Assembly: GCA_949101405.1 (NCBI GenBank)
Contig: CARYFM010000020.1
Span: 1 to 9,616 of the forward strand
DNA length: 9,616 nt
DNA from: an uncultured Candidatus Saccharibacteria bacterium
GTDB taxonomy: Bacteria; Patescibacteriota; Saccharimonadia; Saccharimonadales; Saccharimonadaceae
Reading direction: 5' to 3'
Shown: piece after piece, positions 5,026-9,616 of the stretch
Position numbering within the stretch: the stretch's first letter is position 1
Layout: every line of letters starts with the position of its first letter
Translations under genes and position numbers: made by a program
Notes under the pieces: model-generated
What the model was told of the DNA's origin: nothing
Databases searched by the model: none
What the model saw: the letters and a program-made list of their open reading frames with translations, nothing else

Positions 5026-5331
5026 ATGAGAGGACTATTGCCTGAAGATGCCACGATAAAGGCAGCTTTACGGCTCAGGTACAAAACGGAAACTGGGCTA
5101 GATTTAGATAAAACTAATCTTCGCTTGCTACCTTACATCCAGTATGTTTTGATGAACGAGCAGATATTTGATCGAGCCAAGTTATCTAGGGAGGAAGCCA
5201 AAATTATCAAAGATTTGCGTGATGCTGGGTGCTTAGGTGTTCGTAACGGGAAGTTTCAATGCACTGATAGATTTTGGGCTTGTATGAACGAAATTCTTTA
5301 CTACACCTATGTAGACAGGGAGGAAAAGTAA
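5026..5331 (+). CDS. Hypothetical 101-aa protein
   Basis: Starts immediately after the preceding TAA with GGAGGAG upstream. The protein is mainly helical. An N-terminal segment (DATIKAALRLRYKTETGLDLD) is followed by SREEAKIIKDLRDAGCLGVRNGKFQCTDRFWACMNEILYYTYV, whose shape (helix, helix, beta-turn) is reminiscent of a winged-helix. No named family is recognised. It is coupled to the genes on both sides. Confidence 0.65.
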   Translation: MRGLLPEDATIKAALRLRYKTETGLDLDKTNLRLLPYIQYVLMNEQIFDRAKLSREEAKIIKDLRDAGCLGVRNGKFQCTDRFWACMNEILYYTYVDREEK

Positions 5332-5333
5332 AA

Positions 5334-5771
5334 GTGCCACTACTTAATTACACAACTAAAGTCTCAGCTGATAAAACTGTCGCTGAAGTGCAGAAATTGC
5401 TAGCTAAAGCTGGCGCACGAGCTGTGCTGTCAGAATATGACGAACATGGTAATGTGTCGTCGGTATGTTTCAAGATGCTGGTTAATGGCAGGGAGATTGG
5501 CTATAGGTTACCAGTCGAACCAGACAAAGTTTTGGGTGTACTCAAATCTCAAAGAGGTGTAGCGCCTGGCTATCGTAATCTAGGTCAAGCACGTCGTATT
5601 GCTTGGCGTATTGTCAAAGACTGGATTGAAGCGCAGCTTGCGATCATTGAGACGCATATGGTTGAGCCAGACCAAGTATTCTTACCGTATGCTATCACTC
5701 CAAGTGGTGAAACACTATATGGTGAAGTGATGAGTCGTGGGTTATTAGATGCAGGGGGACAAAATGACTAA
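5334..5771 (+). CDS. Conserved phage hypothetical protein, 145 aa
   Basis: GTG 5334 is chosen as start because GGGAGG (5318-5323) precedes it at ten bases; a longer frame from ATG 5274 would lie inside the preceding gene and lacks a site. The product begins VPLLNYTTKVSADKTVAEVQ, then has KLLAKAGARAVLSEYDEHGN, a beta-rich middle (GREIGYRLPVEPDK), a helix with QARRIAWRIVKDWIEAQLAI and VEPDQVFLPYAITPSGETLY. I recognise this overall pattern (short N-terminal strand, AGA.AV..EYDE, AWR..KDW.EAQLA, FLPY) from uncharacterised proteins in other phages, but not a function. Confidence 0.7.
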   Translation: MPLLNYTTKVSADKTVAEVQKLLAKAGARAVLSEYDEHGNVSSVCFKMLVNGREIGYRLPVEPDKVLGVLKSQRGVAPGYRNLGQARRIAWRIVKDWIEAQLAIIETHMVEPDQVFLPYAITPSGETLYGEVMSRGLLDAGGQND

Positions 5772-5982
5772 ATATACTCATAGAAGTCAAAAATTAGACT
5801 TTTACCTTGATAAACAAGTCGAAATTCGATTTAAGGATGGCGCAACAATTAGAGGAGTCCTTAAATGGATTGACGACGTAAAAACAGGGTATATGCCCAA
5901 TATGTATTTATTGCTTAGATCATTACCAATATCATTCCGTAAATCTCACGTTAAGAATATCAGGGGTGTATCAAATGCTTAA
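5764..5982 (+). CDS. Small SH3/Sm-like phage protein
   Basis: A 72-aa protein from ATG 5764 (GGGGG just upstream), overlapping the end of the preceding gene. LDFYLDKQVEIRFKDGATIRGVLKWIDD (about 11-38), then MYLLLRSLPISFRKSHVKNI (48-67), is the pattern of small phage proteins with an Sm/SH3-like barrel in which a strand-turn-strand 'KDG..RGVL' is followed by a late 'F..SHVK.I' strand. The role is unknown; RNA binding by analogy with Hfq/Sm proteins is only a guess. It overlaps the start of the YopX-like gene. Confidence 0.65.
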   Translation: MTKYTHRSQKLDFYLDKQVEIRFKDGATIRGVLKWIDDVKTGYMPNMYLLLRSLPISFRKSHVKNIRGVSNA

Positions 5983-6457
5983 TTATGCACAGGACAACAA
6001 TGTCCTAACCAAAAGTAAGCATTCCGACATCAATGTCGGAATGCTGAACTTCCAGCCTATGCCTAAGCGGTTTATGGTTTGGGATAAGAAGAAAGAGAAT
6101 TTTATTGTTCCCGAAAACTGTGATACTAGAAAATGGTTATATATAGAAGAACTAGCTATTTTTATGCACCAGTTAGGGATAGGTGGGTTTGGAGATGAAA
6201 CTAGAAGCCGTTATATCATAGTTCAATCCACCAATCTCTTCGACAAAGACGGCAAGGAGATTTGGGAGGGGAGTATTGTTGACTACAACGATGATGGAGA
6301 AGCGCTGGGTATCGTAGTAGGTATTGATGGCCAGTGGCAGCTGAAAGATAAGAATGACAATCTAATGTTCCTTAAAGGTGCGCCACATCAAAAGCTAGTC
6401 GGTCACATCTTATCAAACCCAGAGTTGTCAAGGAGGAATAATCATGACGATAACTAG
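5975..6457 (+). CDS. YopX-family phage protein
   Basis: The YopX core begins at MPKRFMVWDKKKENFIV (29-45) and carries the family hallmark QSTNLFDKDGKEIWEGSIVDYNDDGE (84-109), then a small beta-barrel domain. YopX proteins are common in Gram-positive phages, but their function is unknown. ATG 5975 follows AGGGG (5962-5966) at eight bases and gives 160 aa. Most relatives start near MPKRF, so the first 28 residues are an extension encoded over two palindromes (5990-6005 and 6018-6045). ATG 6041 and ATG 6059 are alternative starts but lack good ribosome sites. Overlaps both neighbours. Confidence 0.78.
   Translation: MLNYAQDNNVLTKSKHSDINVGMLNFQPMPKRFMVWDKKKENFIVPENCDTRKWLYIEELAIFMHQLGIGGFGDETRSRYIIVQSTNLFDKDGKEIWEGSIVDYNDDGEALGIVVGIDGQWQLKDKNDNLMFLKGAPHQKLVGHILSNPELSRRNNHDDN
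5990..6005. repeat. Short palindrome AGGACA-ACAA-TGTCCT
   Basis: Six-base perfect arms around ACAA, close to the start of the YopX-like gene. It is the first of two tandem hairpins in the 5' end of the gene. On its own it is small, but next to the 13-bp palindrome it suggests a regulatory region. Confidence 0.5.
6018..6045. repeat. Perfect 13-bp inverted repeat with two-base spacer
   Basis: AGCATTCCGACAT (6018-6030) and its exact reverse complement (6033-6045) are separated by CA. As DNA it looks like a repressor operator. As RNA it would form a very stable hairpin hiding ATG 6041. No T-run follows, so it is not a terminator. It falls inside the apparent N-terminal extension of the YopX-like gene, where relatives have no residues. 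Confidence 0.7.
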
Positions 6458-6734
6458 AGACCGGAACAGCGAAAAGTTGGAGCAATTCGACGTGTGCCGT
6501 AATATCTACCAAGACGGGAGCATACAGTTCTATTACTACATCGGTTCGACAGAAATGGCAGAGTTCCGTGGCAAGGTGATGGCACTATTCTCTAACGTCA
6601 ATAGCGGTCGCGTCCACACCTACGAGCGGCGCAATGGCCAGGTGGAGGCAATGAAAAAAATACCAGACTTGAGTGGTCTCACCGCCGAAGCCCAAAAACG
6701 AGTCAAGGAAGAAATAGTAAAGTTTGAAGACTAA
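6444..6734 (+). CDS. Hypothetical 96-aa protein
   Basis: AAGGAGG (about 6430) precedes ATG 6444, which overlaps the YopX-like stop by 14 bases. The N-terminal half is beta-like (QFDVCRNIYQDGSIQFYYYIGSTEMAEFRGKVMALF), the middle carries SGRVHTYERRNGQVEAMKK, and the end is helical (LTAEAQKRVKEEIVKFED). Third codon positions in this gene look more C/G-ended than in neighbouring genes, which may hint at a different source. No family recognised. Confidence 0.7.
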   Translation: MTITRDRNSEKLEQFDVCRNIYQDGSIQFYYYIGSTEMAEFRGKVMALFSNVNSGRVHTYERRNGQVEAMKKIPDLSGLTAEAQKRVKEEIVKFED

Positions 6735-6767
6735 TTATTTGTGCTAAGAGGATGGAGAAAAAAGACG

Positions 6768-7505
6768 ATGCCTAAGATTTTAGTAATCCCCGACATCCAT
6801 CTCAAATACGAGATGTTTGATCGAGCAGAAAAGATTTTAGAGGATGGCAAAGCAGACTTTGCTATACAACTAGGTGATATGTTTGATGACTGGGATATGC
6901 AGTTTGCAACTGCATATTATCAGAGAACAGCAAAACGCGCCATAGAGTTCCAGAAGAAGTTCCCGAAGACGCTTTGGTGTATGGGAAATCATGACCTTGG
7001 CTACTATAAGCCAGAATATGGCAGGCGAGAAACTGGACATAGTAAGATTATGGAACAGGAGATGGAAAAACTGCTACAAGAAATGCGAGGCAGCGGGATT
7101 CACCAAAAGATAGTCCATGTCGTGAATACCGTCGTTTTCAGCCACGCTGGAGTAACAGAAAGCTGGATTGATCGACAAAAACGACTTATAACTTATCCCG
7201 CTGATGGTTGGGTTGGAGTTGGGGATATGTTGCGACTGGCAAATAATGCTGCGCTCGATGAACTTTGGTTGGAGAATTCCCCTATTTGGGCGCGACCACA
7301 AAATGAACAGCTCAAACTATGGTGGCCAGAACGGTATATGCAGGTAGTCGGGCATACCCCAGTAAAAGGTATTACTTTTGATAATAATCTATTATCTACT
7401 GACGTTTTTTCTACATACTCCTACGGCGCGCCGATCGGAGATTGTAGGTTTGCGGTAGTTGATACGGAGAAGCAAGAATGGAGCTGCATTGATGAAGATG
7501 TATAA
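6768..7505 (+). CDS. Calcineurin-type metallophosphoesterase (phage protein phosphatase-like)
   Basis: A 245-aa protein with all the metal-binding motifs of the family: D9-I-H11, G36-D37 in LGDMFDDWD, G73-N-H-D76, S125-H126-A-G in VVFSHAG, and G195-H196-T-P in VVGHTP. The order and spacing fit a two-metal serine/threonine phosphatase-like enzyme, as in lambda phosphatase (221 aa). The active site looks intact. ATG 6768 gives the natural MPKILVIPDIH start; a GTG at 6741 is in frame but has no good site, whereas GGAG lies 12 bases upstream of 6768. The substrate is unknown: phosphoprotein, nucleotide or RNA-end phosphate are all possible. Its C-terminus overlaps the next gene by 14 bases. Confidence 0.88.
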   Translation: MPKILVIPDIHLKYEMFDRAEKILEDGKADFAIQLGDMFDDWDMQFATAYYQRTAKRAIEFQKKFPKTLWCMGNHDLGYYKPEYGRRETGHSKIMEQEMEKLLQEMRGSGIHQKIVHVVNTVVFSHAGVTESWIDRQKRLITYPADGWVGVGDMLRLANNAALDELWLENSPIWARPQNEQLKLWWPERYMQVVGHTPVKGITFDNNLLSTDVFSTYSYGAPIGDCRFAVVDTEKQEWSCIDEDV

Positions 7506-7761
7506 AGCAAATAGTAAAGAAGCTGCCGACCTATTGATTGATAAACTTTCTACTAAAGACGGCGTTCCATTCGTAATGGGCTTTGATTACTGGATAAATT
7601 CCCAGCTTAGTGTTGCCAGGTACTACGGAGGAATGACCTACAATAATGTTCATTATCAAATTGACTGGGATACTGGTGATTTGGTTCGCAGTGATTGCTA
7701 TGATCTTTATGTGAAATTTTACAAAAATGATAGACCGAAGCTGGAGGAGAAAAATGCGTAA
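7492..7761 (+). CDS. Hypothetical 89-aa protein
   Basis: ATG 7492 follows GGAG (7480-7483) at eight bases and overlaps the phosphatase gene; a second ATG at 7498 is possible. The product starts with a helix (KEAADLLIDKLSTKDG), then a region rich in aromatics (FVMGFDYWINSQLSVARYYGGMTYNNVHYQIDW), and ends DLYVKFYKNDRPKLEEKNA. No family recognised. Stop and next start overlap by eight bases. Confidence 0.65.
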   Translation: MKMYKANSKEAADLLIDKLSTKDGVPFVMGFDYWINSQLSVARYYGGMTYNNVHYQIDWDTGDLVRSDCYDLYVKFYKNDRPKLEEKNA

Positions 7762-7945
7762 ATTTACGGCAAGGACACGACTACGCGGGTTCACGACATA
7801 CTATCAAGCAGAGTGGATGATATTTGAGGATGGCAAAGGGCGAGTTAAGTTTATTGAAGGCCCTCTTACTGGCAAATATACGCTTGATGAGGTTGTTATT
7901 GCCTTAGATGAAGAGTGGAAATTGAAGGAGGAAAACGATGGCTAA
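7754..7945 (+). CDS. Hypothetical 63-aa protein
   Basis: ATG 7754 is preceded by GGAGGAGA; the longer frame from 7727 lies in the previous gene and lacks a site. The sequence is basic at the start (MRKFTARTRLRGFTTYYQAEWMIFEDGKGRVKFIEGPLTGKYTLDE in pieces), with a beta-rich core and an acidic C-terminal helix. Unknown function; coupled to both neighbours by short overlaps. Confidence 0.65.
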   Translation: MRKFTARTRLRGFTTYYQAEWMIFEDGKGRVKFIEGPLTGKYTLDEVVIALDEEWKLKEENDG

Positions 7946-8465
7946 ACCAGAAGAAATTCTACAGGAGAAAGTCGCTAATTATCTAGTCCAAAATTACCCA
8001 GATGTATTATTCCATTCGGATTATGGCTCTGGAGCTAAACTAACCAAGGGTCAAGCTGTAAAACAGAAAAGGCTTAATGGAGGGCGTAAGTCATGGCCAG
8101 ATTTGACCATTGCTATACCAAAAGATATTTACATCAAACCACGAGTTAGAATGACTCTTGGGAAATACAAGCCTAATAAGGTAAAATCAGACAGCTACTG
8201 GCGAGTATATGTCTTTGCTGGTCTATATTTGGAGCTTAAAAAGGATGGTGAAAACATCTATGCTCAAAGAAAATTGGATGATCCAAATAAAATCAGTCTA
8301 GATGGTAAGGTTTATGCCGATAAGCACCTCAAAGAGCAGGCAGATGTTCTATATAAACTGAGGCAAGCTGGATATTGTGCTGAGTTTGCGATTGGTTACG
8401 ACCATGCAATTAGTATCATTACTGATTATCTTGGAGAACCAAAAAAACAAGAAGTTGAATTTTAA
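7938..8465 (+). CDS. VRR-NUC-like PD-(D/E)xK nuclease
   Basis: A 175-aa protein with the pattern of phage VRR-NUC nucleases: E10 in an N-terminal helix, SDYGSGAKLTKGQA (27-40), WPD55 as first catalytic acid, E99-L-K101 in GLYLELKKDG, Q134 in KEQADVLYKLRQAGY, and GYDHA (153-157). Such nucleases are associated with DNA repair, replication or resolution of branched DNA; a restriction-type role cannot be excluded. A stretch of about 40 residues between D55 and E99 (around KPRVRMTLGKYKPNKVKSDS) is longer than in minimal family members. GGAGGA upstream and an eight-base overlap support ATG 7938. Confidence 0.8.
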   Translation: MAKPEEILQEKVANYLVQNYPDVLFHSDYGSGAKLTKGQAVKQKRLNGGRKSWPDLTIAIPKDIYIKPRVRMTLGKYKPNKVKSDSYWRVYVFAGLYLELKKDGENIYAQRKLDDPNKISLDGKVYADKHLKEQADVLYKLRQAGYCAEFAIGYDHAISIITDYLGEPKKQEVEF

Positions 8466-8479
8466 TCTAAGGAGAAAAA

Positions 8480-8578
8480 ATGGACGCATCGTCTTTTATT
8501 ACTGGAATGCTAGTTGGAGCTTTCGTTATGCTTGGCATCCTAGTATGGTTGGCTCTAAAATTTGACGGCAAACAGTAG
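8480..8578 (+). CDS. 32-aa single-span membrane peptide
   Basis: AAGGAGA (8469-8475) at five bases from ATG 8480. MDASSFITGMLVGAFVMLGI followed by LVWLALKFDGKQ is one transmembrane helix with a polar N-terminus and a basic tail. It is the last gene before an intrinsic terminator. Its clean ribosome site and typical membrane composition make translation likely. Small phage membrane peptides in this place may act as holin-like, antiholin or regulatory peptides, but nothing specific can be claimed. Confidence 0.55.
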   Translation: MDASSFITGMLVGAFVMLGILVWLALKFDGKQ

Positions 8579-8586
8579 GTAGATTA

Positions 8587-8595
8587 TGGTATAAT
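8587..8595 (+). promoter_or_regulatory. Extended -10 promoter motif
   Basis: TGGTATAAT (8587-8595) is a perfect -10 hexamer (8590-8595) with TG extension. TTGACG at 8562-8567 is a good -35 match but 22 bases away, which is too long; the extended -10 may compensate. The surrounding GATTATGGTATAATTTA closely matches GATTATGATATAATGTA at 9591-9607, so the motif is repeated in the genome. Transcription would start near 8602, just before a terminator hairpin. Confidence 0.45.
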
Positions 8596-8611
8596 TTACT
8601 TAATATCAATG

Positions 8612-8641
8612 ATGGCTAGCTATTTTGGCTAGTCATTTTTT
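8612..8641 (+). terminator. Intrinsic terminator between operon and tail-tip region
   Basis: ATGGCTAGC (8612-8620) pairs with GCTAGTCAT (8628-8636), nine pairs with one wobble, seven-base loop, followed by six T (8636-8641). It ends the long operon. The ribosome site AAGGAGA of the next gene begins two bases after the T-run, so messages for that gene must either read through or start in this narrow space. Confidence 0.75.
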
Positions 8642-8655
8642 CAAGGAGAAACGAA

Positions 8656-9063
8656 ATGGCATTACAGCAGTCTATTACTAACGAAAAAGGTGCTACAACC
8701 ACATACCATCGCATCGTAAAGGCAAAATTAGACTTTACAACCAAAGAGGCGACTTTGGCTGTGTTTTCATACGCCACTGGATCTCTAAGGCAAGCCGAAA
8801 AGGAAGATTCGTCTAAGTTGGTAGACCGCGACAAGCTCGTTGAGCGACTAGATGAGCTGATATCTAATCCAACAGAGGAAAATGAGCAAGAGCGCATAGA
8901 ACTCTCCGATAAGCTCAATTCTCTTGCGCCCACCGCAGAATCTGCTTCTTTGCATCTTTTAGAGACTGAGTACATTTTGCCTCTTCTTAATGGTGATTTT
9001 TCAATTAAAGACGCTTATAAATGGCTCAAAGAAAATGTTTTTATTGAAGCTATGGATGTTTAG
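8656..9063 (+). CDS. Tail-fibre-associated phage protein, hypothetical
   Basis: A 135-aa protein from ATG 8656 with AAGGAGA (8643-8649). The start MALQQSITNEKGATTTYHRIVKAKLDF resembles the small beta-rich proteins (MAL..x.I...G..TxYHRI) that commonly lie just after tail-fibre genes in Gram-positive phages. The middle (about 47-75) is a charged helix (VDRDKLVERLDELISN), and the end is YILPLLNGDFSIKDAYKWLKENVFIEAMDV. Function unknown. Its TAG stop (9061-9063) is directly followed, in the same frame, by tail-fibre tip sequence; the last two bases of the stop begin the 16-bp repeat at 9062. Confidence 0.7.
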   Translation: MALQQSITNEKGATTTYHRIVKAKLDFTTKEATLAVFSYATGSLRQAEKEDSSKLVDRDKLVERLDELISNPTEENEQERIELSDKLNSLAPTAESASLHLLETEYILPLLNGDFSIKDAYKWLKENVFIEAMDV

Positions 9064-9077
9064 GCGGTAACATTGAC
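9062..9077 (+). repeat. 16-bp inverted repeat, left copy: candidate crossover site
   Basis: AGGCGGTAACATTGAC, identical to the minus-strand sequence at 9493-9478. In both cassettes it encodes (K/-)AVTLT at the exact point where their protein similarity begins. Flanking bases differ freely. The copy sits across the stop codon of the 8656 gene. Confidence 0.6.
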
Positions 9078-9288
9078 TACGGCGCAAATACCGCCACATA
9101 AACACCTAAGTGGACACGTAGCGACTCCCCGCGGACAACGCGGCGGAGATCAGTGGTTTTCAATCCTAACTAGAAATCAAAACGACACAACTTCCTATAA
9201 TAATGAAACAACAGCAACAGGAGATGGGCGCGCACATAATAACTTGCCACCGTACCAGGTTCTCTATATGTGGAAACGTACCGTTTAG
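9064..9288 (+). CDS. Silent tail-fibre C-terminal cassette A
   Basis: An open frame of 74 codons that starts directly after an in-frame TAG and has no ribosome site (a TTG at 9073 is the only start-like codon). It encodes AVTLTTAQIPPHKHLSGH, a variable Gly/Asn/Thr-rich middle, and NNLPPYQVLYMWKRTV. The PPHKH histidine motif and the PPY.VLYMWKRT ending are the signature of the receptor-binding tip of phage tail-collar-type fibres, where a histidine-rich loop may coordinate metal. It therefore looks like a promoterless, start-less 3' cassette of a tail-fibre gene. It is convergent with cassette B, and their stop codons overlap at 9285-9288. Alternative: leftover of a duplicated fibre gene. Confidence 0.7.
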   Translation, partial: AVTLTTAQIPPHKHLSGHVATPRGQRGGDQWFSILTRNQNDTTSYNNETTATGDGRAHNNLPPYQVLYMWKRTV

Positions 9289-9314
9289 ACCGTTCTTTGC
9301 CACATATAAAGAAC
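9259..9314. repeat. Inverted repeat from the shared fibre-tip ending
   Basis: GTTCTCTATATGTGG (9259-9273) matches the reverse complement of 9300-9314 at 14 of 15 positions. Both arms encode VLYMW of the two convergent cassettes, so the palindrome reflects homology of the fibre endings rather than a separate regulatory hairpin. It could still form a stem in the mRNA of either cassette near its stop. Confidence 0.7.
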
Positions 9315-9608
9315 TTTGTATGGCTGAACGTTACTATGCGATTTTCCTCCACCAGTGGCAGCAGTATTATCTGATGTCCCTAGCCAATAGGTGCTACCAA
9401 GGTTTATCTTATTATTACTAGATGTATTCGAGTATGAAGCCCATGTTCCGTGACTATGTGATGGAATTTGTTCGACGGTCAATGTTACCGCCTTATCACC
9501 GCCAGTCTTATTTACGGCATCAAATTCAGCCTCTGAAGCGCTATACCCTACCGGCACTCTTCCAGCACCCCATGTTACCCATGTACTATTGATTATGATA
9601 TAATGTAT
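9285..9608 (-). CDS. Silent tail-fibre C-terminal cassette B (minus strand)
   Basis: On the minus strand a frame opens after TAA (9611-9609) and runs 107 codons to TAA (9287-9285). It reads IHYIIINSTWVTWGAGRVPV, then GYSASEAEFDAVNKTGGDKA, VTLTVEQIPSHSHG, a Ser/Asn/Thr/Gly-rich variable part and SNVQPYKVLYMWQRTV. W.WGAGRVPVG....EF..V.KTGG....TLTV.QIPSHSH is the classic tail-collar fibre tip. No ATG and no ribosome site precede it; the GTG of RVPVG (9557) is within the conserved domain and is not a real start. It begins in mid-domain, so it is a partial or silent cassette rather than a whole gene. It keeps more upstream domain than cassette A. Confidence 0.7.
   Translation of the reverse strand: MHYIIINSTWVTWGAGRVPVGYSASEAEFDAVNKTGGDKAVTLTVEQIPSHSHGTWASYSNTSSNNKINLGSTYWLGTSDNTAATGGGKSHSNVQPYKVLYMWQRTV
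9478..9493 (-). repeat. 16-bp inverted repeat, right copy: candidate crossover site
   Basis: Minus-strand AGGCGGTAACATTGAC, identical to 9062-9077. In this copy the sequence extends into an imperfect dyad, GGCGGT-AACATTG-ACCGTC, a shape like a recombinase half-site pair around a seven-base core. Inversion between the two copies would swap the fibre tips of cassettes A and B. Confidence 0.55.
9596..9604 (+). promoter_or_regulatory. Rightward extended -10 promoter motif at the window edge
   Basis: TGATATAAT (9596-9604) is a perfect -10 (9599-9604) with TG extension; a weak -35 (TTACCC, 9575-9580) lies 18 bases upstream. Its context matches the motif at 8587. It would transcribe out of the window, away from cassette B, which begins at the same place in the opposite direction. 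Confidence 0.35.
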
Positions 9609-9616
9609 TTATGGTT

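Noticed and set aside
4518..5084. 188-codon open frame on the minus strand
   Set aside because: It lies wholly opposite well-supported plus-strand genes (4501-5025) with good ribosome sites and a DUF4406-like product; its own translation is Ser/Pro-rich without recognisable motifs and has no start context. Treated as a shadow frame.
229..8578. Alternative genetic code (stop reassignment) as in some phages and Patescibacteria
   Set aside because: TGA, TAG and TAA each end genes at sensible places with overlapping downstream starts, and no conserved domain is interrupted by an in-frame stop. The single TAG at 9061 is the only candidate for readthrough.
9279..9304. CCGTTTAGACCGT...GCCA resembling the S1/S2 bulge
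   Set aside because: These bases are explained by the overlapping stop codons and RTV codons of two convergent fibre cassettes, and no matching outer stem is present.
9064..9608. Diversity-generating retroelement acting on the fibre tips
   Set aside because: No reverse transcriptase is visible, the two cassettes differ in all kinds of positions and length rather than mainly at adenines, and they face each other, which fits inversion better. Elements outside the window could change this view.

Overview
The window reads as part of a tailed-phage or prophage genome. The evidence is a dense run of mostly small, co-oriented genes with strong Shine-Dalgarno sites and many overlapping stop/start codons, a phage recombination cassette, a YopX-type protein, a small phage phosphatase, a VRR-NUC-type nuclease and two tail-fibre tip fragments. 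TAG, TAA and TGA all act as stops, so the code looks standard. DNA is moderately AT-rich. The host cannot be fixed from the sequence. The SD sites and extended -10 promoters (TGnTATAAT) suit a Gram-positive or Patescibacteria-like host, but that is a weak inference.

Layout. 1-228: leftward promoter leaving the window, an intrinsic terminator and an untranslated leader. 229-2803: an early-type operon with a small membrane protein, a 40-aa peptide, a Rad52-family annealing protein, a YqaJ-type exonuclease, an SSB-like protein ending in the acidic DIPF tip, and two small hypotheticals. Exonuclease, annealing protein and SSB form a complete single-strand-annealing recombination set. 2804-3661: the least ordinary part. 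It holds one small gene surrounded by three related structured elements (here S0, S1, S2) with matching architecture and compensatory base changes, a separate multi-helix RNA candidate and two strong hairpins. 3662-5771: a tightly coupled chain of small genes, starting with a membrane-anchored helix-turn-helix protein and including a DUF4406-like protein. 5764-8578: a small SH3/Sm-like phage protein, a YopX-like protein with two palindromes at its 5' end, a calcineurin-type phosphatase, several hypotheticals, a VRR-NUC-like nuclease and a 32-aa membrane peptide. 8579-8655: an extended -10 motif directly in front of an intrinsic terminator. 8656-9616: a phage accessory protein followed by two tail-fibre C-terminal cassettes pointing at each other.

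The two best leads are these. (1) The convergent tail-fibre tip cassettes at 9064-9608 both begin their homology at the same 16-bp sequence, placed as an inverted repeat, as expected for a shufflon-like host-range switch. (2) The S0/S1/S2 elements appear to be an unnamed family of structured RNA (or DNA hairpin) that brackets one gene and one noncoding RNA. No invertase, integrase, reverse transcriptase, polymerase or structural head gene lies in the window.
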